Of a DNA stretch of 47,859 bases, positions 17,459-26,099 are shown in pieces. The stretch lies in assembly GCA_902515765.1 (NCBI GenBank), contig CABXVZ010000008.1, forward strand, positions 1 through 47,859, in the 5' to 3' direction. The stretch is from an uncultured Alphaproteobacteria bacterium (GTDB lineage Bacteria; Pseudomonadota; Alphaproteobacteria; HIMB59). Both the position numbers and the translations under genes were made by a program. Each line of letters opens with the position of its first letter. Position 1 is the stretch's first letter. The notes below the pieces were generated by a model that searched no databases, was not told the DNA's origin, and saw only the letters and a program-made list of their open reading frames with translations.

Positions 17459-18622
17459 CTACCAAGCAGACTTATAAATATCATATGCATCTTTTTCCGT
17501 TATTTCCTTTGGATTGTTAATTAATAGACGAGTCTGCTTCATTGCATCTTTTGCCATTGTCTCACAGGCTGTTTCGGGAATACCAACATCTCTTAGACGT
17601 TGTTCTAGGCCTAAATTTGAAGAGAGTTTAGATAAATTTTCTATAAAGTTTGAAGCTATATCCTGAGTACTTGTAGTCATATCTATTTCTGGGAAGATAA
17701 TAGGGGCTATCTCGCTATAGAGTTTAGCCGCACTTTGATCTTTAATGTTAAATCTTAAAACATAAGGGAGGACTATTGCGTTTGATAAGCCATGCGGTAC
17801 ATGAAACGTTCCTCCAATAGGATAAGCCAAAGCATGAACCCCAGCTACAGGGGAGTTACCAAATGAGGCTCCTGCTAACATCGAACCCAGAAGCATATTA
17901 GATCGAGCTGTCACATCTTTCCCATTAGTTACGGCAGTCGTGATTGATTCACCTAAAAGATTTAAAGCCTCTTTAGCTAACATTTTAGAAATTAAATTAT
18001 TATTCAAACTTTTTGAAGCATATGACTCTATAGCATGAACCATTGCGTCTATTCCAGTCGCTGCAGTTATATGGGGAGGAAGTCCCAAAGTTAGAAGGGG
18101 ATCCATAATAGCTAAGTCAGGTAATATTAAAGGAGACGACACACCTTTTTTTTCTAAATCATCTTGAGTAATAATTGAGATGGGAGTTATCTCAGATCCA
18201 GTTCCAGAGGTAGTAGGGTAGAGAACTAAAGGTAATCTTGGACCTTTCGCATTAGCAACCCCCCAAGCCTCATGAATATTTTCACCTGAACCTAATAACA
18301 ACGCTGTAAGTTTAGCAGTATCCATAGAGGAGCCACCGCCGAAACCAATAACTCCAGATGCTTTAAAATTTTTACCTTCTTCTACACATAGCATTAGTGT
18401 TTTTAGTGAGGGATCGGCTTCGACACTATCAAAAATTAAGAACTCAGAATTCACCTTCAAAGCCTTAATGGTATTGTCAATCAAACCTAATTTTACTAGG
18501 CCTGGATCGGTTACAAAGAGTATTTTAGATCCTAATTTTTTACATACCTCCTCAGCAGATTTCACAGATAAATCCTCACCAAATCGGATTCCCGGTGTGG
18601 TATTAAAATTGAACGATTGCAT
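17459..18622 (-). CDS. Iron-containing alcohol dehydrogenase
   Basis: Group III, metal-dependent alcohol dehydrogenase of 387 residues, complete for the family. The NAD-binding loop GFGGGSSMDTAK and the PTTSGTGSE motif are present, with metal-ligand histidines in DAMVHAIESYAS and the HALAYPIGGTFHVPHG block. It would reversibly oxidise a primary alcohol or short-chain hydroxy compound with NAD; the exact substrate cannot be told. It reads away from the ParA gene, with a 129-bp AT-rich divergent gap between them. It may not be cotranscribed with the GldA-type operon 75 nt downstream. Confidence 0.93.
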   Translation of the reverse strand: MQSFNFNTTPGIRFGEDLSVKSAEEVCKKLGSKILFVTDPGLVKLGLIDNTIKALKVNSEFLIFDSVEADPSLKTLMLCVEEGKNFKASGVIGFGGGSSMDTAKLTALLLGSGENIHEAWGVANAKGPRLPLVLYPTTSGTGSEITPISIITQDDLEKKGVSSPLILPDLAIMDPLLTLGLPPHITAATGIDAMVHAIESYASKSLNNNLISKMLAKEALNLLGESITTAVTNGKDVTARSNMLLGSMLAGASFGNSPVAGVHALAYPIGGTFHVPHGLSNAIVLPYVLRFNIKDQSAAKLYSEIAPIIFPEIDMTTSTQDIASNFIENLSKLSSNLGLEQRLRDVGIPETACETMAKDAMKQTRLLINNPKEITEKDAYDIYKSAW

Positions 18623-18751
18623 GCGAGCAATATAAATTATGTATCAATTTTTCCTATCAAAAACATCTTAAAATCAATAATTATAAAGACAAACCCACAA
18701 TATTTTATAAATAAGACTTTCTTCTAATTCTTTATTTTTTATACTTAAATT
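18623..18751. promoter_or_regulatory. Divergent AT-rich gap between alcohol dehydrogenase and ParA genes
   Basis: Must hold promoters for both directions. On the plus strand TATACT (18740-18745, 5 of 6) ends only 6 nt before the ParA ATG at 18752, and the bases between lack a ribosome site, so a leaderless or near-leaderless ParA mRNA is possible. No matching -35 box is convincing. No palindrome stood out. Confidence 0.35.
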
Positions 18752-19390
18752 ATGTCTAAAGTAATTACCATTGCCCAACAAAAAGGTGGCTCTGGAAAGA
18801 CAACAATAGCTGCTAATTTAGCTACGGTATTTTCCTTAAAAAATAATTTCTCGACAACTCTCCTAGATACAGATCCGCAAGGAAGTTTGGGAAAGTGGTT
18901 TATGACAAGGAAAGAAAAACTTAAAGATAAGAATACTCTTCAGTTTAAAACAGCGAGTCTTTGGGGAGCACAATACGAAGCTAAAACTTTAAAAGAAAAA
19001 TGTGATATCGTCATAATTGACACTCCTCCAAAAATTGATGCAGATGGCAGACCCGCAATAGAGATAGCAGATTTAGTCCTTATTCCTATATCTCCTTCTC
19101 AGGTTGATTTTTGGGCAACAGAGTCAATTATAGAGTTAGCAAAAAGAGAAAAAAAAGAAATTCTAATTTTAATTAATCGAGCAAATGCTAAATCAAAACT
19201 AATAAAAGAGGCTGTAAAATTCGTAAAAGACATGGAAGTAAAAAAAGCTAAAACAATTTTAGGTAATAGGCAAATCTTTGTATCCTCAATGGGGCTAGGT
19301 TTAACCGTAGTAGAAAAACAAAGAACAGGTAAAGGATGTCTTGAAATGCTTTCCCTGGCAAAAGAAATAAAGTCTTTATTACAAATTTAA
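18752..19390 (+). CDS. Orphan ParA/MinD-family ATPase
   Basis: Walker-type partition ATPase of 212 residues. It has the deviant Walker A KGGSGKTT (11-18) with the signature Lys11, switch I DTDPQGS, and Walker B VIIDTPP. It lacks the N-terminal helix-turn-helix extension of plasmid ParA and has no ParB or parS-like gene next to it. This resembles short ParA-like proteins that position cytoplasmic cargo such as chemoreceptor arrays or other complexes on the nucleoid. The two following genes are unknown and probably cotranscribed (15-nt and 19-nt gaps), so they are candidate partners or cargo adaptors. Confidence 0.88.
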   Translation: MSKVITIAQQKGGSGKTTIAANLATVFSLKNNFSTTLLDTDPQGSLGKWFMTRKEKLKDKNTLQFKTASLWGAQYEAKTLKEKCDIVIIDTPPKIDADGRPAIEIADLVLIPISPSQVDFWATESIIELAKREKKEILILINRANAKSKLIKEAVKFVKDMEVKKAKTILGNRQIFVSSMGLGLTVVEKQRTGKGCLEMLSLAKEIKSLLQI

Positions 19391-19405
19391 TATTTAATAA
19401 AATTT

Positions 19406-19855
19406 ATGATTGAAAATATTGAAAAAGAGCAACTTCAAGATATTTGTTCAGGGTTACTAAAAGGTTTTATTGAATGGGTTGATATGAATGATGGAGCTGA
19501 AAAGGCTATAATTTTGGATAGCGCATATCAATTTAAACTATCCATGCTCGAGCAAGATCATGTGACATTGCAAAAAAAATATTTTCTTTCATCCCAAGAT
19601 CTCTCCGAAGAGGAGCTAATTATTCTCTTAAATCAATGGAAACAGACATTTTCTCAGTTAGTCAATTCTGATTTAGATAGGGTATCCAAGGACTCTTTCA
19701 AAATTTGGTTTTTAAGTTTAGCTTCTTCCACACTTCCAGCTCTAGAGGCAGATGGAAGAATATTATGGTCTAAATTGATCGAAGGTCTTGAGCATTGTAA
19801 AAATTTTACAATTGAGGATATTCCTTTCCCTCTCAACACAATTACAAAGAATTAA
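19406..19855 (+). CDS. Unknown protein, partner of orphan ParA
   Basis: 149 residues, not recognised. It is mostly helical with no signal peptide or membrane segment. The composition is acidic in the N-terminal half (IEKEQLQD, DMNDGAE) and it contains several Trp residues (IEWVD, LNQWKQTF, KIWFLSL, RILWSKL). It starts 15 nt after the ParA stop and continues in the same direction, so cotranscription is likely. A role as partner or cargo adaptor for ParA is inference from position only. Confidence 0.65.
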   Translation: MIENIEKEQLQDICSGLLKGFIEWVDMNDGAEKAIILDSAYQFKLSMLEQDHVTLQKKYFLSSQDLSEEELIILLNQWKQTFSQLVNSDLDRVSKDSFKIWFLSLASSTLPALEADGRILWSKLIEGLEHCKNFTIEDIPFPLNTITKN

Positions 19856-19874
19856 ATTAATGTTATAATAAATT

Positions 19875-20468
19875 ATGATTAGGATAGTTTTATTAATATT
19901 AAATATATTTTTTATATCTCCTTATTCATTCTCGATTGAACTTTTTGGATACAAACTCTATGAAGATATTAATAGATATCAAAATGATGGAGATATTAAC
20001 TATAAAAAAAATATCATAGATAATATTGTAATTTATGAGGATCGTGTTCTCATTTCTAATAAATATCTTAATCTATACACAATAAAATCTACCAAGAATG
20101 GGAGTATTTTTGAAATACATGGTTCAAATAGAAAGTTAGATATGAGCCCCGTTGAATGTCTAGATGTGCAAAATAAATTCATTACATCTTTCGAAAAAAA
20201 AAACTTGGAACTATTTTTTACCAATGTACAACAATTCCCAAATAAGCTTCAAAGCAAAACAACCTGGGAGATTTATTTACAAGAAAAAAAAAATGATAAT
20301 CAATTAATTTTTAGTGTCACCTGTGACTATAGTTTCAACAACAGAAGAATGGATATAATTTTAAGTGACATAAATTTTTTAAAAAAAGAGAATAAGGTTT
20401 TTGAAAATAAAATAGATGCTGATGAGCAAAAGTCTCAACAAAAGGTTATCGATACAAGTGGAATTTAA
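19875..20468 (+). CDS. Unknown secreted or periplasmic protein
   Basis: 197 residues, not recognised. The N-terminus is a good signal peptide: hydrophobic run of about residues 3-15 ending in SPYSFS before IELFGYKLYE. The mature part is rich in Asn, Lys, Ile and Tyr, and has two cysteines spaced far apart (in VECLDV and VTCDYS) that could form a disulfide. The tail is charged. It follows the preceding unknown gene by 19 nt and ends 1 nt before the convergent 75-residue gene. No function is assigned. Confidence 0.6.
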   Translation: MIRIVLLILNIFFISPYSFSIELFGYKLYEDINRYQNDGDINYKKNIIDNIVIYEDRVLISNKYLNLYTIKSTKNGSIFEIHGSNRKLDMSPVECLDVQNKFITSFEKKNLELFFTNVQQFPNKLQSKTTWEIYLQEKKNDNQLIFSVTCDYSFNNRRMDIILSDINFLKKENKVFENKIDADEQKSQQKVIDTSGI

Positions 20469-20469
20469 A

Positions 20470-20697
20470 TTATTGAAATTTTGTTACTAACGATAACATA
20501 TTAATAATTATATAAGATTTAATTTCAGATTTTAGTTGTTCGTAGGAGTTAGGAATTTTATCAGTTAGCTGCAAGGCAAAATCAATGATTTCATAAGCTT
20601 CTTCTTTATGCATATAAATCTCATTTGAGAGGTCTAGGGCTAATTTTTCTCTAATAATAAATAAAGCTGTAGATTTTTTTTGGAGTTTGCTTTTCAA
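20470..20697 (-). CDS. Small unknown protein
   Basis: 75 residues beginning with a TTG codon, not recognised. It is helical, with alternating basic and acidic stretches and no membrane segment. The start lies 1 nt after the stop of the upstream gene, which suggests coupled translation and supports it as a real gene, although the weak start codon and small size leave doubt. It is the last gene of the long minus-strand series that begins with the binding protein at 27260. Confidence 0.45.
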   Translation of the reverse strand: MKSKLQKKSTALFIIREKLALDLSNEIYMHKEEAYEIIDFALQLTDKIPNSYEQLKSEIKSYIIINMLSLVTKFQ

Positions 20698-20698
20698 G

Positions 20699-21244
20699 TT
20701 ATTCTGATTTTTTTGGTTTTTTAAGTTTCATTTTAGTCCCACCAAGTTGCATACCACCCGAACCTTTACATAAACTTTTCTTTTCTTTATCGCACTTTTC
20801 TGCTTTTTTGGCAGGTTTCTTCTCCTCTTTGGCCTCAGAATTCTTCTCTTCTTTTTTTACTGTCGATTTTTTTTCTACTTGGGATGAGTCAGTAATATCT
20901 GTATTTTTTTGTTCAGTGCTTACTGTTCCAACTTGGATATTTGATAGCATTTCTATTATTTGATCTTGTTTGGATTGTTTCCCTTCTTGCTTTGTTCTCC
21001 ATGACTTAGGTAGTTTAAGATCAACACAATTTTCTGATCCACAAAATAAAACATCACCTGTTTCATTGTCAAAAAGAAAGCCGCCGCAATTTTCTACTCC
21101 TTTTTGAGTACAATTAGGAATATGCATTTCATACTCAGCATTGAGATTTATAGGCATCAGAGCAATCATTGATACTAATAAATAAAAAAGTTTCATTTGT
21201 TTATAACTTATCATGTTTAATTGTTTTTCTAAATATTTATTCAT
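20699..21244 (-). CDS. Unknown exported protein with Lys/Glu-rich tail
   Basis: Up to 181 residues; not recognised. A signal peptide is visible starting at an internal Met (MKLFYLLVSMIALMPINLNA, residues 17-36), so translation may begin at 21196 instead of 21244. The upstream ATG overlaps the end of the GST gene (ATGAATAA), so either start is possible. The mature part has six Cys: four in CTQKGVENCGG and CGSENC, arranged as two pairs, then two near the C-terminus (KCDKEKKSLCKG). The middle holds a charged low-complexity stretch of Lys and Glu. It could be a small envelope protein with disulfides. Confidence 0.6.
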   Translation of the reverse strand: MNKYLEKQLNMISYKQMKLFYLLVSMIALMPINLNAEYEMHIPNCTQKGVENCGGFLFDNETGDVLFCGSENCVDLKLPKSWRTKQEGKQSKQDQIIEMLSNIQVGTVSTEQKNTDITDSSQVEKKSTVKKEEKNSEAKEEKKPAKKAEKCDKEKKSLCKGSGGMQLGGTKMKLKKPKKSE

Positions 21245-21851
21245 ATTTAAAACTTACCCCCGGCTTTGTGCTTTTCATAAAATCATTTTCTGAAATATTT
21301 TCTAGCCAAGCTTTGAGTTTTGGATTTTCAACTCCCCAATCAGCCGTGTAACGAAATGATGTGTAATCTAGAGCGCAAGCAATAGCTATTTGATCCATAG
21401 TTATTTCATTACTGAAAATTTCCTCAAATTTATTCTCAATCCAGCTTATAGATCTTAAAATCTTTTTTTCATATCTCTCAATGGCTTTTTTTCTTTGTTC
21501 TTCTTCAGAGATGGCTGACATTTCTATATATCGATTGACAGCATTCTCCATAATTCCATTAGTAACGCTAATCATAGTCATACAATCCCAATATCTATCT
21601 TTTGGATAAAGAGATTTTTCATTGGAGAGATTATCCAAGTATAGACAAATATTATCACTATCTGTAATTGCCTTACCTTCAGCAATAAGAGTCGGCACTT
21701 GCCTTAGAGGATTAAATTCATCAAGAAACCTTGATTTGTAAATATTTATTTTTTCTTCTTTATGCTCAATATTTAAAATAAGAGCGACAACCTTACATTT
21801 TCTTCCAAAGGGCGAAGTGGGACCATTATATAATATTAATTCACTGCTCAT
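21237..21851 (-). CDS. Glutathione S-transferase family protein
   Basis: 204 residues with an N-terminal thioredoxin-like domain (LYNGPTSPFGRKCKVVALIL) including the glutathione-site Ser in SPFGRK, and DSDNICLYLD with the conserved Ser/Asp pair. The helical C-terminal domain ends in a block with AIACALDYTSFRY, equivalent to the folding module of the GST C-domain. It abuts the biotin carrier gene upstream with no gap. It could conjugate or isomerise a reactive intermediate of the pathway encoded upstream, or have a general detoxification role. Confidence 0.85.
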   Translation of the reverse strand: MSSELILYNGPTSPFGRKCKVVALILNIEHKEEKINIYKSRFLDEFNPLRQVPTLIAEGKAITDSDNICLYLDNLSNEKSLYPKDRYWDCMTMISVTNGIMENAVNRYIEMSAISEEEQRKKAIERYEKKILRSISWIENKFEEIFSNEITMDQIAIACALDYTSFRYTADWGVENPKLKAWLENISENDFMKSTKPGVSFKYE

Positions 21852-22070
21852 TTATTCTATTAAAATAGCTACCGTGCCTGGATCAACACCTTCTTGATCA
21901 TTATGAATGTTGATTTCAATTATAGTACCACCAATAGGGGCATTGTGATTTACCTCTGATTTCATAACTTCCATTATAAAAAGAACATCTCCCTCATTCA
22001 CGATATCACCAACGTTTACAAGTACTTTCCATATATTTCCAGGAACTGATGTTAAGACTTCAGTTGCCAT
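21852..22070 (-). CDS. Biotin carboxyl carrier protein (short, stand-alone domain)
   Basis: A 72-residue biotinyl-lipoyl domain that carries the activated carboxyl group between the biotin carboxylase and the carboxyltransferase. The biotinylation site is Lys37 in FIMEVMKSE, a variant of the usual EAMKM. The flanking glycine turns and the final PVGG-like PIGG turn match the hammerhead fold. It lacks the Ala/Pro-rich linker of the fatty-acid-synthesis AccB (about 150 residues), so it belongs to the short carriers found with urea-carboxylase-like or 5-oxoprolinase-like systems. It lies between PxpC-like (3-nt gap) and the GST gene (no gap). Confidence 0.88.
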   Translation of the reverse strand: MATEVLTSVPGNIWKVLVNVGDIVNEGDVLFIMEVMKSEVNHNAPIGGTIIEINIHNDQEGVDPGTVAILIE

Positions 22071-22073
22071 TTT

Positions 22074-23042
22074 TTAAATAATACTTCCATGTGAGCATAA
22101 TGATGTTTGAAGAGACCGCATTTCTTGAGACTCCTCAACAGAAATTTCTTTAAATTTGAATTTTTCGCTAGGTTTAGCCTGACCTAATTTCCAAAAAGAA
22201 GCAGAAGGAACAGTGTAGGGAACGATGAAGCCACCCATACTCGGGCCATCATTCACTAAAATAATAGGGGTCTGGCCTGCCAAATTAATACCACCTACCG
22301 GATACCCTTGATCAATAATATTTGATGGTTCGTATCCATGCTCAGGAGACTTATCTGTTGCTTTTTCAGTAAAAGTTAAAGGGGGTCCATCGAGTCTAAA
22401 ACCTGTCCTATCGCTTCGTGCTTGCAGCTTCCATTCTGCTTGAAGAAAAGTCTTATAACCATTTTCATCTAACCAATCATCATTGGGGCCCCTCACAACT
22501 TCAATTTCCCACAACCCTGACTTGGTCATTTCTGGAATCGATTCACTTTTTATTCTTTTACCAACGACACCTTCAGATTTCTTTAAAGATATTTTTTGTC
22601 CCTCTTTAAGAGCATACCCATCAACACCTCCTACACCTGCTTTATGAAATGTAGATTTAGAACCCAACCAAGATTGAATATCAATACCACCAGAAAAAGC
22701 GATATAAGATCTAGCTCCACTTAAACAAAAATTTAATTCTAGAGTCTGTCCTGATTTTATTAATACACTCTCCCAAAGGGGAATTGATTGACCATCAATT
22801 TTAGGTTGCATATCAGCACCACAAATAGCAATTACATGCTCCGACTCAAATTTTAAAGTTGGACCAGTAAACTGACATTCAAGGGCACCTTCATTTGGAT
22901 TATTTCCAACAAGTAAATTGGCCAGACGAAACGACCAACTGTCCATGGGTCCTGAAGGAGGAAAGCCTTGGTTTAAAAATCCAACTCGACCAGGATAATC
23001 TTGAACAGAGGTTTCTAATCCTTTTTTAATTACTTCAAACAT
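22074..23042 (-). CDS. pxpC: Biotin-dependent carboxyltransferase, PxpC/KipA (AHS2) family
   Basis: 322-residue protein of the AHS2 (allophanate hydrolase subunit 2) family that includes PxpC/KipA and the carboxyltransferase domain of urea carboxylase. Family blocks include the N-terminal TSVQDYPGRVGFLNQGFPP, SGPMDSWSFRLAN and LVGNNPNEGALE. Later come ICGADM, the LSGARSYIAFSGGID stretch, RVGVGG-like GVGGVDG, and NLAGQTPIILVNDGPSMGGF near the end. In PxpABC it pairs with PxpB to cleave 5-oxoproline; in urea carboxylase the joined domain transfers CO2 from biotin to an amide nitrogen. Here a biotin carrier and a biotin carboxylase are encoded in the same locus. Confidence 0.9.
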   Translation of the reverse strand: MFEVIKKGLETSVQDYPGRVGFLNQGFPPSGPMDSWSFRLANLLVGNNPNEGALECQFTGPTLKFESEHVIAICGADMQPKIDGQSIPLWESVLIKSGQTLELNFCLSGARSYIAFSGGIDIQSWLGSKSTFHKAGVGGVDGYALKEGQKISLKKSEGVVGKRIKSESIPEMTKSGLWEIEVVRGPNDDWLDENGYKTFLQAEWKLQARSDRTGFRLDGPPLTFTEKATDKSPEHGYEPSNIIDQGYPVGGINLAGQTPIILVNDGPSMGGFIVPYTVPSASFWKLGQAKPSEKFKFKEISVEESQEMRSLQTSLCSHGSII

Positions 23043-23045
23043 TTC

Positions 23046-24302
23046 TTAAAATTTTTTTTGATAATCTAACTTAGATAACCATTTTTTATATTTTTTAATT
23101 GAAAATTTATGATCTTCCATGACATCAAAATTATAACTTCCTTCTTCTACTTTTCTTTCAATTGACTCAAACTCCTCATAGCTACAAGGATCAAATTTAA
23201 TTCTATCTCCAGGTCTAAATAAACAAATACTATCCTTGAAAATATCAAATCTCTTTTTGGGGTCCCAGATGGGAACAGGAGTTCGACCAAAGATTTGGTA
23301 GCCCCCGGGTAGCTTATCAGGATATATAGCGGTGGATGAACCTCCCATACCAACTGTGCCTTTAGGAGTCCATGTTCTTGGAGGGTTATACTTAGGTGCG
23401 GTTAATTTACATCGAGGATCAAGCGGCATTGTAAATGGTAATCCAGGCCAAAACCCAAGCGATGCTACCCAATATTCTGTTCCAGAATGAACTCTGACGA
23501 AGTGGTCAACATTATCTAAATTATTTAACTCGACTATAAATTCAGGGTCTGATTTTTTAAAAGCAATTTTGGAGACATAATCGTTTACAGCTTCTTTCGT
23601 CCATTTATCAAGGTAGACAGTAGGAAATCTAAATAATCTACTTTCTACAACGACATCATCTGAGGATTTTAGATTTTTAACAAGTTGAGCAAGTTCTGTT
23701 TTCAAGTCATTAAACTTTATTTCATCAGGATTATAGTGAACTATCATTGAAGCAAAACAGGGAAGAGTTTCATAGACGCCTTTTATATTAGCAGTCTCAA
23801 TAGCTTTAGCTAAACCTTGAGCTTTAAAATTAAGCTCTAAATTCATTACATTCCCAAATTCAACAAGGAGATATTTATCACCTCCCGGAAGGTATTTTGG
23901 TTCAGCATACTCTCCATGAAATATATTTGACTTAATATTATTAGTTTCGTGTATTTGAAGTTTAGGATAGCTTCCATCAGGATTAATATGTCTTTTAATA
24001 GAGGGTTTATGTATTTTTGGTTTGGAAGTTTTTAAATTATGAGGGTACATTTTTTTAAATGCAGAATAATCATCAATATTTTTTTGAGAAAAAAATAAAG
24101 CCTCCTCTTTTTTAAAGTCATTATTAACCAAGTTATTTTCAAGAAGGTCAAACTTACTTGTATCTTTATTTTGATAGGTAAATTTTAGTTTCTTAACTTC
24201 TTCTTTTTGGTAAGCATTTTTTTTAACAAGGGGATTTACATTCTCTGACAAATTAATTTTACCAAATAAATCGATATCTGATGTTTTATATTTTTGGACC
24301 AT
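23046..24302 (-). CDS. pxpB: PxpB/KipI (AHS1) family protein with long N-terminal extension
   Basis: 418 residues, of which roughly 133-418 are the AHS1 (PxpB/KipI) domain. Recognisable blocks are YLPGGDKYLLVEFG, IVHYNPDEI, the VRVHSGTEYWVASLGFWPG stretch, PRTWTPKGTVGMGGSSTAIYP, and PGGYQIFGRTPVPIWDP. It would pair with the PxpC-like protein. Homologues are about 220-240 residues. Here about 130 additional N-terminal residues are highly charged (Lys, Asn, Glu), low in hydrophobics and without a recognised domain, and the C-terminus is also longer (YEEFESIERKVEEG onwards). The reading frame is continuous, so the extension is real unless the true start is internal. The gene follows the ATPase with a 5-nt gap. 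Confidence 0.88.
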   Translation of the reverse strand: MVQKYKTSDIDLFGKINLSENVNPLVKKNAYQKEEVKKLKFTYQNKDTSKFDLLENNLVNNDFKKEEALFFSQKNIDDYSAFKKMYPHNLKTSKPKIHKPSIKRHINPDGSYPKLQIHETNNIKSNIFHGEYAEPKYLPGGDKYLLVEFGNVMNLELNFKAQGLAKAIETANIKGVYETLPCFASMIVHYNPDEIKFNDLKTELAQLVKNLKSSDDVVVESRLFRFPTVYLDKWTKEAVNDYVSKIAFKKSDPEFIVELNNLDNVDHFVRVHSGTEYWVASLGFWPGLPFTMPLDPRCKLTAPKYNPPRTWTPKGTVGMGGSSTAIYPDKLPGGYQIFGRTPVPIWDPKKRFDIFKDSICLFRPGDRIKFDPCSYEEFESIERKVEEGSYNFDVMEDHKFSIKKYKKWLSKLDYQKKF

Positions 24303-24307
24303 TTAAT

Positions 24308-26086
24308 CTAAAAGTATTTAATTTTAATTTTATCTGTCTGATCTGATTTTTTTTTGAAATCGACTACTTTAATATTAGTAGGTTTTGAAGGAGCTTGAGT
24401 TACCTTAGCTGCAATAACTTTATCATCATCATTAGCCTGAATATTTTTTGTAGTAACATTTTGGCTTGAGAGAGATGTCTTTTTTGTATGACCAAACATT
24501 CCCTCTAAAATAATATTAGGATCAATATCTTCTTTTTCAAATGTTTCAAAAATACTTCCATCCCTAAAAACAAGCACGCGGTGACAAAGGCCAATAAATT
24601 CTTCTAGTTCACTTGAGAGAAATATCACTGTTCCTCCTTCATTTACAAAGATCCTTAAATGTTTGTAAAGATCCCTCTTGGCGCCTACATCAATACCTCT
24701 AGCTGGATCGTTAAGAATTAAAATTTTAGGTGTAGTTGTAAAAGCCCTGGCAATCATAACTTTTTGTTGATTACCGCCACTTAGTGAGGTTATGAGATTA
24801 TTTTTAGGCCCAGTTTTTATGCTTAGTCTCTCAACTTCCCAATCAAAAATTCCATTTAATTCTATCCATTTAATAAAACCTAAAAATCCCCCTGAGGTTT
24901 TTGCCTGCTTGCCTTTATAAAGGGGAATAACCATATTTTCATAGATACTCATATTTGGAAATATTCCCTCTTTTTTTCTATCCCCTGAGACATACCCAAT
25001 ACCACTTTTTTTAGCTTCTAATAAGCTTTCAACTTTTTTAAATTCTTTTTTTGTTAATTCTCTTTCCTCATCAGATTGCTTAACAACTACTTCTCCACTT
25101 AAGGGTTGATCGATACCAGATAAAGCTTTTACAAAATTATCTTGCCCTTGTCCATCAAGGCCAGTCACCCCTAGTATTTCACCTTTTGGAAGTTCGAAAT
25201 TTATTTCTTCACCATTCTCCCATACTTTTAAATTTTTGGATGATAAGACTATCTCATCAGTTTTAGAAAGAGGGGGTGCCGATCTATTTTCTGAAGCAGT
25301 CGAAAATTTTTTGTCTCCTGTCATTAGGCGGAGTAAGTTTTTTTCTGTTATTTCATCTCCAGCTAAAACTCCAACATCTTTCCCGTCTCTCATAACAGTT
25401 GCTCTATCGCTTATTCGGACTAATTCTGCAATTCGATGAGTTACAATAAATATTGCAGCACCCTGATCACGTAATGATCTCATTTTTGCAAAAAGCCTTT
25501 CTGTTGAATCGAAGTCTAAAGCAGCTGAAGATTCATCTAAGATTAAAACTTTTGGATTTCTTAAAAAAGCCCTTCCAATTGTGATCCAAGCCTTCATCCC
25601 TAAAGAAAGTTGGCTAGCAATAGTGTAGGGATCCACAAACTCACCAGCAAGCTCCAACATTATAGAGGCTGCTTTTTCAACTTTTTCTCTATGACTTAAT
25701 TTTTTTCCAAAAAATGAGTCATATCCTATAAATAAATTTTCATAGACAGTTGCCTCTTCTGCAATCATAACTTCCTGGAACACTGTTGAAATTCCAACTT
25801 TTTGAGCCTCAATGGGAGAGTTAGGAGAATGACCCATTATTGAAACTTTTCCTTTATCTAATGGAAGAACTCCAGAAATTACTTTAGCTAAAGTGCTTTT
25901 ACCGCATCCATTGCCGCCAACAATGGCGTGTATTTCACCAAAATTTGCTTTGAAATTAACTCCGTTTAGAGCTTTTGTAACGCCAAAAGATTTATCAGCA
26001 TCCTGGACGTATATATCCCCTCCGGCTTTTGGAGAAGATAGCGCTTGATCTTCAGAAGCGCTATCTTGAATTTTTTCCTCATTCAT
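24308..26086 (-). CDS. Sugar-type ABC transporter ATPase with two fused cassettes (RbsA-like)
   Basis: 592-residue cytoplasmic ATPase with two ABC domains, the RbsA arrangement. Walker A in the first is GGNGCGKST (57-65). The first signature is degenerate (LSLGMKAWI instead of LSGGQ) and its Walker B reads LILDESSAALDF, not the usual DEPTAAL. The second cassette has the reduced Walker A region typical of RbsA (TGLDGQGQ), an intact LSGGNQQKV signature and a Walker B LILNDPARGIDVG. About 20 residues precede the first cassette and about 55 charged residues follow the second. It powers the importer formed with the two large permeases on the opposite arm and the binding protein just upstream (13-nt gap). 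Confidence 0.92.
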   Translation of the reverse strand: MNEEKIQDSASEDQALSSPKAGGDIYVQDADKSFGVTKALNGVNFKANFGEIHAIVGGNGCGKSTLAKVISGVLPLDKGKVSIMGHSPNSPIEAQKVGISTVFQEVMIAEEATVYENLFIGYDSFFGKKLSHREKVEKAASIMLELAGEFVDPYTIASQLSLGMKAWITIGRAFLRNPKVLILDESSAALDFDSTERLFAKMRSLRDQGAAIFIVTHRIAELVRISDRATVMRDGKDVGVLAGDEITEKNLLRLMTGDKKFSTASENRSAPPLSKTDEIVLSSKNLKVWENGEEINFELPKGEILGVTGLDGQGQDNFVKALSGIDQPLSGEVVVKQSDEERELTKKEFKKVESLLEAKKSGIGYVSGDRKKEGIFPNMSIYENMVIPLYKGKQAKTSGGFLGFIKWIELNGIFDWEVERLSIKTGPKNNLITSLSGGNQQKVMIARAFTTTPKILILNDPARGIDVGAKRDLYKHLRIFVNEGGTVIFLSSELEEFIGLCHRVLVFRDGSIFETFEKEDIDPNIILEGMFGHTKKTSLSSQNVTTKNIQANDDDKVIAAKVTQAPSKPTNIKVVDFKKKSDQTDKIKIKYF

Positions 26087-26099
26087 TAATGACTGAGTA

